Translations under genes and position numbers: made by a program
The notes under the pieces: generated by a model
Told to the model about the DNA's origin: nothing
Seen by the model: the letters and a program-made list of their open reading frames with translations, nothing else
Databases searched by the model: none
Origin: Tritrichomonas musculus
Lineage: Eukaryota > Parabasalia > Tritrichomonadida > Tritrichomonadidae
Length of the DNA: 64,000 bases
Assembly (NCBI GenBank): GCA_039105265.1
Contig: JAPFFF010000038.1
Location: forward strand, 310,001-374,000
Reading direction: 5' to 3'
Shown: positions 34,511 through 43,972 of the stretch, in pieces
Position numbering within the stretch: position 1 is the stretch's first letter
How the letters are laid out: every line of letters begins with the position of its first letter

Positions 34511-36802
34511 ATGCGTAAACGTAATAATAACCCTTTAGATAAATCATATTTAATACAACCAGGACCAGATCTTGAAATAAATTCTTATTTGATACCTATT
34601 TATAGAAATTATTTTATAAGAACTGGAGAGATTTCTTCTAATAAAGATTACAAATTAATAAATGAAGAGTTGAATTTTAACCATTATATAATACATTTTA
34701 ATATTGATTCAAAAATCAAAAGAAACTCAGAAATCCGTCTTTCATCATCATGTGTTCCAAATTATATTTTTGATAAACAATCAATTATAACTATTTCTAG
34801 TAATCAATTTTCATATGATTATAATTCATCATCTGTAACTATTAATTTTGGTAATTTTAAAGTTTTTATTAATCCTAATACTTTTATTAAAATTTTATTT
34901 AATGGAGATTATCCGATACCTTTTCCACCTGTTCAACCTCCGGTACCTGTCATTAGAGTAATTACCTTACCATTCAAATCATTTGTTGATAATTTTGTTT
35001 TTGATTCTGATTTATATATAAAAAAAGGTTCAGTTATACGTTTACCAGAAGAGGAACGTGAAAAATTTTTAAATTTATCCAATCCAGGTAAAAATCCAAG
35101 AGTTATTAACCCTTTGCAAATCAAAATTCTTGATTTTAATCCATCTGATCCCCTTATTTGGAACCAAAGTAATATTTTAAAATATCAAAAAAATATATTT
35201 GAACATGTTTCAATTATAAAAAGTATTCAAAATGAAACATTTATACCAATTGGACTTCTAGCATTTTATGGTGATATTGAATTAACTGATCAACAAATTT
35301 TAGAAACAAATATAGTCTTTATTAAAGGTTCTAAATTTAAAGTTAAAAATCCACCTATTCCTCCTGGTCCTATAAATCCTGAAGTTGTTAATATTTCTCT
35401 AGATGTTGAAAATAATTTTTACTCTCCTAATGATGATTTTTATATTTCAAAAAATTCAAAAATTCAAATAGATCAAAATTTATTAACAGATATAGAAATT
35501 GTACATCCAGAAACAAGCTCCATACCTTTTAATTTAACTTCTATTATTAATTTAAATCAAGCTACAAGTTATGATCCAGATCCGGAAGATCCTAATTTAA
35601 TTTGTTATCATTTTTTTACAGAAAATGAAACTCAAAAGCCTTATTATTTTTATCCTAATTCAAAATTGTCTTTCGTAAGAAATATAACCGCTGCTGTATT
35701 TAATATTATTTTAGATGAACAACATCCTGAATGGGTTTGTGATGGTATAATACCAGCTATTGGATCAAAAATTTCATTTAATTCATCACCTATTCCTCAT
35801 CCAGAAACCTTACAACAAGATCTTGATTTTAATAATCCTTCTTTAACATGGCCAGATGATAAATCAATAGCTAAAGATTCATATGTTCGTATATCTCCTG
35901 ATATAATGACTAATTTACAAATAGTTAAAGATATTCCTTTAATGTTTCCGTTTCCTGTTATTAATATTTCCGAATTTGATAAACAAGATGATTCTCAAAT
36001 TTATTTATATAAAAAAACATATGTTGTTACTCAAGATAGGAATAGATTTCTTTGGAAAGATTCTCAAATGCAAGTTCTAGTTCAAATTCCAGCAGCTGTT
36101 TATAATATTACTTTAACACCAGAAACTCCAGAATGGACTTTTGACCAGAGTATGTTAATTTCTCCTGATAGTAAAATAAAAGCCATATTTCCACCATCTC
36201 CTCTTCCTCCTGTATCTGAAGTTCTTGAAGTAACACTTTCACCTTTGAAATCTCAAGAAAAAACTATATATAATTTTTTCAATGATATATCTGTTGCAGA
36301 AAAATCTTTTATAAAAATTGATGATGATTTATTATTTGATACAGTTCAATCAAGTAATACTAATATTCCTATTGATCAAACTTCTTTTAACAATTGTTGT
36401 TTTATTAATTATGAATATTCAAACTATCAATGGTTTGCTTTATTTACAATTAAAAATTATAAATTAACAGATGATCATACTTCTGTTCTTGTTAAACCGA
36501 ATGTAAGCTTAAATGCTACATCTTATTCATCTCCTCTTCAAGTTCTCAGAATTCAATTAACAAAATCCAATCCAGTTTATACTTTACAAACTGGTATTTA
36601 TGGTGAATCTTCATTCACCATTTCAAATGAATTAATTCCAGATAAAATAATTACATCTGAAAATAATGACATACCAATAGAATATTTTATTCAATTATCA
36701 TCCTTTGATCAATCTAAAGAAGTGATTGACTATGATATTGATTTTGGAGAATCAATCTTTTTTAGAAAAGGATCAAAATTAAGATTAAAAATTGTCATAT
36801 AA
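34511..36802 (+). CDS. 763-residue repeat-domain protein of the CRESS-like element
   Basis: The last rightward gene, preceded by TCATTTTTATTTT. After an N-terminal region of about 130 residues, some five or six diverged beta-rich modules of roughly 100 residues follow. Each contains a strand such as VIRVITLPFK, VVNISLDVEN, AAVFNIILDE, AAVYNITLTP or VLRIQLTKSN, and then a turn like KKGSVIRL, SKNSKIQI, AKDSYVRI or AEKSFIKI. Modules are separated by Pro-rich linkers (FPPVQPPVPV, PPIPPGPINPEV, PSPLPPVSEV). It is not a known CRESS protein. A spike or fibre on the particle, or a receptor-binding protein, is inferred from the module architecture. Confidence 0.8.
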   Translation: MRKRNNNPLDKSYLIQPGPDLEINSYLIPIYRNYFIRTGEISSNKDYKLINEELNFNHYIIHFNIDSKIKRNSEIRLSSSCVPNYIFDKQSIITISSNQFSYDYNSSSVTINFGNFKVFINPNTFIKILFNGDYPIPFPPVQPPVPVIRVITLPFKSFVDNFVFDSDLYIKKGSVIRLPEEEREKFLNLSNPGKNPRVINPLQIKILDFNPSDPLIWNQSNILKYQKNIFEHVSIIKSIQNETFIPIGLLAFYGDIELTDQQILETNIVFIKGSKFKVKNPPIPPGPINPEVVNISLDVENNFYSPNDDFYISKNSKIQIDQNLLTDIEIVHPETSSIPFNLTSIINLNQATSYDPDPEDPNLICYHFFTENETQKPYYFYPNSKLSFVRNITAAVFNIILDEQHPEWVCDGIIPAIGSKISFNSSPIPHPETLQQDLDFNNPSLTWPDDKSIAKDSYVRISPDIMTNLQIVKDIPLMFPFPVINISEFDKQDDSQIYLYKKTYVVTQDRNRFLWKDSQMQVLVQIPAAVYNITLTPETPEWTFDQSMLISPDSKIKAIFPPSPLPPVSEVLEVTLSPLKSQEKTIYNFFNDISVAEKSFIKIDDDLLFDTVQSSNTNIPIDQTSFNNCCFINYEYSNYQWFALFTIKNYKLTDDHTSVLVKPNVSLNATSYSSPLQVLRIQLTKSNPVYTLQTGIYGESSFTISNELIPDKIITSENNDIPIEYFIQLSSFDQSKEVIDYDIDFGESIFFRKGSKLRLKIVI

Positions 36803-36860
36803 ATTCTTATTGTTTTTTGGCATTTTTAAATAAAAAGATAATTTTTCAAAATTTTCAAAA

Positions 36861-36903
36861 TTTTTACATTACCCCTATGAAATTTTATAAAATTATGTAA
36901 AAA
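36861..36903. terminator. Hairpin at the right end of the CRESS-like element
   Basis: TTTTTACAT (36861-36869) pairs with ATGTAAAAA (36895-36903). Inside lies the 14-bp palindrome AATTTTATAAAATT (36881-36894). The segment CATTACCCCTAT resembles TATTACCCTTAT at the left origin candidate. It could be a 3'-end signal or the right border of the element. Confidence 0.35.
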
Positions 36904-36966
36904 TAAAAAAAAAAACTAAAAAAAAATAAAAATAAGAAATTAATCTTTTATTGATTAATTTTAAAT

Positions 36967-37407
36967 TCATTCTTCAGATGAAGAAGTGATTTTGAAGACC
37001 TTGTCGAATTCGACTTCTTTCTTTGGTTCTGGTTCGGGTTCAGGGTCATCGGAAACCGTTCCGATCTTTGACACTTCCTCTCCAAATGCGAGCCACATTT
37101 GTAGTGACTCCAGAGCATATTGCATGGTGGTGATCGAGTTCCATTCACCATGAAAAGCTCTCATTGGGACGTGATAGTGGTCCGTCATTGACGAGAAATC
37201 CAAGATGTCATCAGCGAGTCTTTCGTACTTGTCACACATGTCCACTAGATGATCCATCTTTCTGGTCAGTATTCGTCTTTTCCATCGCTTGTTGGCCAGC
37301 TTTCTCTTTCTGTGCTTCTCTTCTACATCAGGACCCATTGTTTGGTAACCATCACTTTCGTCTTCACTGGACTCGTCGGAGGAGCTGTTGAGTTGACCAT
37401 TATACAA
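36967..37407 (-). CDS. Acidic unknown protein
   Basis: 146 residues: an acidic Ser-rich start (SSSDESSEDESDGYQ), a basic helix (KHRKRKLANKRWKRRILTRK), an ordinary helical middle (YALESLQMWLAFGEEV) and a DPEPEPEPKK tail. Its DNA is distinctly richer in G+C than everything around it except the 470-residue Polinton gene, so it has probably arrived from elsewhere or is under unusual codon selection. No family is recognised. Whether it belongs to the CRESS-like element, to a lost Polinton or to the host is open. Confidence 0.55.
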   Translation of the reverse strand: MYNGQLNSSSDESSEDESDGYQTMGPDVEEKHRKRKLANKRWKRRILTRKMDHLVDMCDKYERLADDILDFSSMTDHYHVPMRAFHGEWNSITTMQYALESLQMWLAFGEEVSKIGTVSDDPEPEPEPKKEVEFDKVFKITSSSEE

Positions 37408-37966
37408 TTATTGAAGATGGTTTCTTTGACTTTGTTTGGTTTTAACATATAATCGCTTTGGTTTTTCATCATTTTTTTGTCTGCTTTTTTTTCTCCCATT
37501 GGATTTCTTTCTTACGTTTATTTCTGATACTTTTAGAAAATGCTGATAACTCAGATCAGTCTGAACATGATCTAGCTTTTGATCTAAATTATTTGGAATT
37601 TCTGGTGCACTGCTTAAGTACTTTTTTAAATTTCCGTGAGGTCTAGCATCCACGTAGTCAATAGGGCCATGCTTAAAATGAACTTGTGAACTTGGAATAA
37701 TTTTGATGTCACTTTTTTTCATCACTTGATATCACATCACTAGAATCATCTGAATCAACCAAATGCTTTTTTCTACGATCAATAACATCTTCATCATCTT
37801 CATCTTCTTCTTCTTCGAAATAGTCTTCTTCTTCTTCATAATTTATGGAGAAACCTGAGCGGTCTATATATTCACTCAATTTCTTAGAAACCCAAAAAAA
37901 TGTCAGATTTTTGTGGGTTTGGGTCGAAGAAATTAGGTAATCCCAAAAGAAACGAAACCCAAACAA
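37408..37966 (-). pseudogene. Charged protein remnant, unknown family
   Basis: Two overlapping minus-strand frames read like parts of one protein. The first is very acidic (EEEEDYFEEEEDEDDEDVID). The second is basic at its end (VRKKSNGRKKSRQKNDEKPKR) with an ordinary stretch HFKHGPIDYVDARPHGNLKKYL between. The gene looks broken. The acidic-then-basic layout is seen in chromatin proteins, but no domain is recognised, so no function is given. Confidence 0.4.
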
Positions 37967-38004
37967 ACCAAGTCAAATCCAAATCTTTAAAAAATGATTT
38001 AGAC

Positions 38005-40365
38005 TTAAGGATAAAGTTGGATTTAAATTTAATTGAAAAAAATTGAAAAAAATTGAATTTGCACAGAAATTATTGAATACGCATTGAATTTATTTCTATA
38101 GGTATTCAATATTTTCAAAGCTCCTCTTAAATCAATCCCAAAAAAACAATTCTCACAGGATTTTCTAATGAATTTTTTGTTGTGCATTATGTTTTAATGA
38201 ACGTGAAATCATCGAAATTTTTTGATCATGCCAATAAAATGGTTAGAAAATGATTGCATAAAAAAGTGAAAAAATCAGATACTTGGATCATGTAATGAAT
38301 AAGTATTTACTAATAAAAAGTATATATTAAAAATATGCATTAATTATATATAAAAGTGAATGTAGTTTTGTAGGTCTATCACTGTCATACATGAAATTAA
38401 GAGAACTTTTTATCGAAATTTTCAGACCTCTTTTTTTTATCTGTTGATTTTATTGAACCCATATTGAAAATATATAAAATCCCGAAGATTTCCAATTAAT
38501 GTACATAATTTATGAAAATATATATAAAATATTCATTTGGAAAATGATATTGGAATATCGTACCATTGAAAAAAATTCAATTATTTTCATATAGGTAGTT
38601 GGATCTTCTAGAAAGAAGCAATTTTGACATTTAGAAAAGGTATGATCATACTAGCTAATATGTCGTTAATAATTCGTTATATCTGAAAATTTAATAAATG
38701 AATCAGAAAAAGAAATATGATTGCATTTTTTGGATTTTCTTGAGTAAAGCCTATATATTTTGATTGTCAATCAATGTATCATACTGCGATACCATTTTGA
38801 TATGGAAAAATAGAATCCAAATTGAGAAACTTGTTGCTCAAATTGAACAATTTTGATGAAATTTCTTAATAACGGATAAATTTTGTTTAGTATTCAAATT
38901 TCTAAAATAAAAATACATATTTTTTAAATATCTTTTTCATTTCTTTTCGATTAAATTGAGTAATTATTAATATAATATATAAATACAATTCTAAAAGATT
39001 AATACTATTTAAAATAAATTTTAATAGTAATTTAATTGATAAAATTTACATATATGGTGTTTTATTTTTATTTAACTTTTCAATATAGTTTATTATTTCA
39101 ATGCTTTAAGTATTTTTTCAATAATCGATAAATATTTCTAATATATTTAAATCAACTTTAATATTTATTTTAAAATATTGCAAATATAAAAAAATTCCTT
39201 AATGAAATTAATTGAATTTTAAAAATATTAACTGAAAAATATTTTTCAGAAATAATTATATATTTTTTTCCCTTTTATCTTGTTAAATAAAACAAATTAT
39301 AAGAAAAAATATTTAGATTAAAATAAAATAACTGAACTAGATAATAAAAATTAAAAAATATTTTTTCTTTTGATTCTCCAAAAATTAAAGAATAAAAAAA
39401 TAGAAAAAACCAATATGTATTTTGAGTTTCTTTTGATTACATATTTGGTTAAATGAATAGAAAAAGTTCAGGAATGGACAAATATTCTTTGAAAAATAAT
39501 CCTGTGAGAAATCCAAACAATTGTTCATTTTAAAGATTTGGATTTCCAAACAAAATGATAAATTTGAATTACTTGAACAACCGATTTTATTGAAGTTTTC
39601 TTATTTATTAAGAATACTAGCTCCAATCGATGCTATTGATGATGTATTTTTTTATTTTTTTAAGATTGAAAATTTATATTAATGATTTTTTTTTTTTTTT
39701 TTGGCTTATATACCGTTTTCAGGTAATAAAGATTGGAATTAAATTATTGAAATTTAAATGAGCCTTAGTGAAGAAATTTTTAGAAAACTCACTGAAATAT
39801 CATAATTATTTTTATTCCTTTTAAACTATTATAAAAGATTTTTGCTCATAATCTATGTTATAAAAGATATGATAACAAATGTATATGAATATTATTAATA
39901 AAATAGCCTTTAACACAGATAAAAGAACTCATATCAATTAGGTTTTGGAACAAGAAAACATTTGTTATAATATATATAATATTAATAATATAAAATAATT
40001 ATTATATTTATATGGAATCTTTCTTTAATTTCGGCAAAAAAATTATATTTTTATTTAATAATATTTTTAATTCAATATTTTGAGAAAACAAAAAAAAAAT
40101 ACTCAATTATTTGATAATATTGAAATATTGATTTTTTATGATTTTCATATTATCCCTATATAAAATGCATATATTATATTACATATGAATTAATAATGTA
40201 AATATTAGCAATTAATACATAAATACAAATAAAATAAATCTTCTATCATTTGTATAGTAAAATATATGAAAAATAACCAAAAATGATTTTTTTTTAGTAT
40301 AAAAATTTACTCAATTTTTTTTGAGGTTCATTCAAAAACTTGAGATAATCCAACTTTATCCTTAA
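38005..40365. repeat. Widely spaced 19-bp inverted repeat pair
   Basis: TTAAGGATAAAGTTGGATT at 38005-38023 occurs as its exact reverse complement at 40347-40365. Between them are two further inverted matches in the same order: AAATCCAAATCTTTAAA near 37975 against 39530, and TTCTCACAGGATT near 38150 against 39500. This suggests a decayed element or an inverted duplication. No gene is seen inside. Confidence 0.45.
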
Positions 40366-41690
40366 TATTTTATCTCTTTGACCTCCGACTATTTGCATAT
40401 ATAGAATATTTATTTATTATTAATGATATATTTATTTAATACATTTATTAAAATATTAATTTTTCTAACGGTACGTTTTGAGATATTATCAAACATTTAT
40501 AAGCCCAAAATTAACCCAAAAAACAAAAATTCAATGGTTTATGATAATTTTAATGAGAAAGTAATGAAAATATTTTTCATCAAAAACAAAGGAAATTCGA
40601 TAAATTTATGCATGAAAATGCAAATTATTATCAAGTGGCGGTATTATTAAGAAAGATTACACTGCTAAGAATCGCCACAAATGAGTACAATCTCAGTTAT
40701 TTCATAACTCTAAAAAGATTCAAAATTTGAAAAAGCAAGCAGCAATATGATGTAATCTACAAGCTTTCACCTTTGTATAATTGGTTATTTTATAAGCATT
40801 GCTCTACAAAAGATGGAACAAATTTTCAGTTTTGAAAAGCTATTCAATCATCTTTTACTACTTGTTTTTAACGTATTTATCGTGTTAAAAGACTATTTTG
40901 CGTACCAAATTTTACTTATTTGCAAATGATATGAGTTGAAAATCATATATTCATTTTTTACAAAGATAAAAAAGTAATACCTAAAAACTTTGGTAAAATA
41001 ATACGTATTATATTTATATGGTTTATTAAAATAGAGCTTTTTTAAATACTTATCGAAATAAACATAATATATTAAAGATTTTGATATTATCAATTTTAAA
41101 ATGCTTCTCTCAATTTATTCGTTTTTTTGTTCATACCATTTTGGCCCACCAAATATTGTGATGAAAAAATTGAATTACTCTCTAAAAATACAACTATTCT
41201 AAAATTAATCCCTAATATGTTTTATATCTATAAAAATAAATACAAAAAAAAGCTCAGTTAAAATTTTTATATGAAAATAATTTTGTGATAACTCATTGAT
41301 TTCCCTGAAATATTTTAAATTTTGATAGTGGTCTCATAAAATATAAATTTTATATTTGCAAAATATCTATAAAAACAAATCAAAAAATGAAAGAATATAA
41401 ATATGGTCTTGCTAGTAATTAAAATTTACATTTGAAAAAATATAAAACTCATTATGCAAATAAATAGTTATATCAAAACCCAAGATTTTTAATGAAAATA
41501 ACAAAAACAAAGATATCTTAATTATTTTACCGTGAGCGCGTGATATTTTTTAAAATTATATATAAATATTTAATGCTGCAAAATATAAAGTGTTAAAAAT
41601 GTATTGTTAAAATATGAAATAATTTCGATATAATTTTTTTTACAATTTTAGTTTTTGTTGGGTTTATATGATATATAGAGGCCAACCGAC
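38024..41690. other. AT-rich desert
   Basis: About 3.7 kb of extremely AT-rich sequence with many A/T homopolymers. A few short open frames exist (for example 75 codons at 40423 and 66 at 40893), but their composition is that of random AT-rich DNA, so none is called. No tRNA or rRNA is seen. Confidence 0.55.
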
Positions 41691-42759
41691 TTACATATAA
41701 TATCTAAAATAAAAACCCACCACAAAAACAAAAATTGCGGTTTTTGGGTTTTTGAACCCAAGGAAATTGAGTGATTGATAATTAACATTGTTGACCAGCA
41801 AAGAATTGTTAATCTCTTTTTGGTCTAAAAAGCTTTTTTCACAAAACATATTTCGTTCATTTTCATAATTTTTTTTATTTTCATTAAAATCCAAAAAAAG
41901 GCTTTGTTTGATATAAAATAATCCTGAAATATTAGTGTTATTAGCTTTTATATCATTGAATGATTTCAATTCAAAAATTTGTGAATCATTATATCTAATC
42001 CATCGATCAGATTCCTAATTATGAATATATACAATATAATGGCCTTTGTCAGATTGGGCTCCAATATATATCAAAATTGCATATAATTGATAAGAATACT
42101 CCTGATTTCCTTGAACATTACAATAATTTTTGTGATTTATTTTCGTTTTGAATTGGAAATTTGCTTTTTTAAAAGAACGATATTCAAATGAAAATGATAA
42201 TATTTCTGGTAAAGAGGCCATTTTTTTATTTTTTTGCATAATTGGTCATTACAATGAACTTTGTCAATCGTAAAAATATCATCTAATCCAGGTTTTTTAC
42301 TATCATTTCCTGAAAAATTAATCATAAAATTCTGGAAAGAATTCATAAATTGAACAGGATTTACAGATCTTTTGTCTAAAAAGGTTGTATCAATATTGAA
42401 TTTAAATAAATTTGAAATAACTGGTATTTCTAAACAAAGATTGTTTACAATATCAAAAAAATTTTGTTCTTTTGAAACATTAAGGCTTAAATCTTTTCTT
42501 AATTCATTTAAAAAATAAATTGCTGAAATAGGTTCTTCAGATTGAACAAGATTTTGGATAATTGTATACAATTATCTAATTTACTATTTGGTTTTATTTG
42601 ATTAATTTGAAGAAATATTGGAGAGAGATTTGCAATTATTTGCAGCAAACAGTTAAGATAGCAACTACAGCGTGCATTTCGAATTCCACATGTTGTTAAA
42701 CACAGTTTTGTAGTACGAGACGGTGGTTCCTTGGCTTGGGATTTTGATTTAGTAAGCAT
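41691..42759 (-). pseudogene. Ubiquitin carboxyl-terminal hydrolase (USP/UBP, C19) pseudogene
   Basis: Starts at MLTKSKSQAKEPP with a Cys box CGIRNARCSCYLNCLLQIIANL that corresponds to the usual GLxNxGxxCYLNSxLQ. It ends with YQLYAILIYIGAQSDKGHYIVYI, the His box of the family (GHY), followed by DRWIRYNDSQIFEL. The frame shifts near 42560 and near 42200, and a TAG lies at about 42015 just after the His box. The catalytic Cys and His regions are both still readable, so decay is recent. It would have removed ubiquitin from target proteins. Confidence 0.8.
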
Positions 42760-43972
42760 TAATTATATCTAAAAAATTGAATAAAAAATGATCGTTGCTT
42801 ATTTATTTCCTAAAAAAATAATTTATATCCTTAACGGCTGTATTTCATAATATTTTGTAGAGTTTACTAGGATGAAATATCCAATAAACTCATTGAAAAA
42901 AATTCAATGTTTTGATTGAAAATTGAGAAGTGATCATTTTTATCTCAAATTTCAAAAGTGTTTTTGATGAAAAAAATCTTACTATTTTCGATTTTTATAC
43001 TAGATTGTGAAATAAAATCAATAATTGATATGTAAACGTCTAATCTTTCAAAAAGTTTCTAGTAATGTTAAAAAAATATAGAAATATCAAATGAAATAGC
43101 TTTCAAAAATCCAAAGATCAGATCTAATGAGATTACTTGATTAATAATGGTAGTGAAAATGTTAAAATAGATTCAAAACATTTTTCTCATATTCATTATA
43201 GGTATATAAAAATATGGATTTCTGTTAGAAAATATAAAATTATATAATCTAAAAAGATATTAAAAACATTTTTTTAAAAAAACCCTCAAACAGAAATTCT
43301 GTTTTTTGTCATTTGAAAGTGATTTTTAAATCTTATAATAGTTTTATATAATCGTTGTTATTCAAATTTGAGAGTGAATCCTATTTATAAACCATTGAAT
43401 GGTTAATATAATTTGAATTAAATTTCAATGCATTTGAAAAATTTGAATCGAATCAATTTAGGATCAAAGAAAAGATAAAAATAAAATTCTCAATTCAAAG
43501 AACGTTTTTCCAATCTAAAAAAAATTTTTTTTTGCCAAATATGAAATATTTCATTCATTTTTTAAAATTATGAAAATCCAAGGAGTTTTTTTTTCCCCTA
43601 AAATAAAAAACGTAAAATTTTCTATATATCTTTTCATTCAAATTTTTTGAATATTTTCAGAGCTTTTGAAAATATTTTACCATATACCCAGATATATCAT
43701 TTTATTTTAATCAATATATTCAGATATCAGAAAATCTTTGCATTGAACTGGTGCTAAATTAGTAACGATTAATTTTTTTTTCACAAAAATTGATTTACGC
43801 AAATAGATTTGTATAAAATTCGTTAAATTAATTTCAGAAATTATTTTTATGTTTTCAAATAACTAATTATAGATATTTGAGTTCAAAAGACCTAAAAAAT
43901 AGATATGCATCAATAATTCTCAATTGAATATATAAAATTTTTATTTTTTATTTTTTTTTTTTTTACAGTAAA
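42760..43972. other. AT-rich intergenic region before the cyclase gene
   Basis: No gene is seen. An Inr-like TCTCAATTG lies near 43918, about 55 bases before the ATG at 43973, and a long T-run (about 43949-43966) ends just before it. The ACAG directly after the T-run looks like a splice acceptor, but no upstream coding exon is visible. Confidence 0.45.

Larger units (their letters stand above)
29502..36903. mobile_element. Virus-like element related to CRESS-DNA viruses, looks whole
   Basis: About 7.4 kb with a leftward Rep gene and eight rightward genes, four of them capsid-like paralogues. The two arms diverge from a 227-bp promoter region. This ambisense plan, a HUH-plus-SF3 Rep, a TAATATTAC-bearing hairpin and CRESS-type capsid proteins define the relationship. 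All reading frames are open along their length, so it looks whole. The borders are my estimate, taken from the origin-like repeat on the left and a hairpin with a similar ATTACCC core on the right. Size and gene number exceed those of ordinary CRESS viruses. It could be an integrated virus genome or a domesticated or plasmid-like element. Age cannot be judged from one copy. Confidence 0.75.

Noticed and set aside
40423-41093. ORFs of 75 and 66 codons in the AT-rich desert
   Set aside because: Composition is dominated by Ile, Lys, Asn, Phe and Tyr as expected for random AT-rich DNA. No cassette or domain is present.
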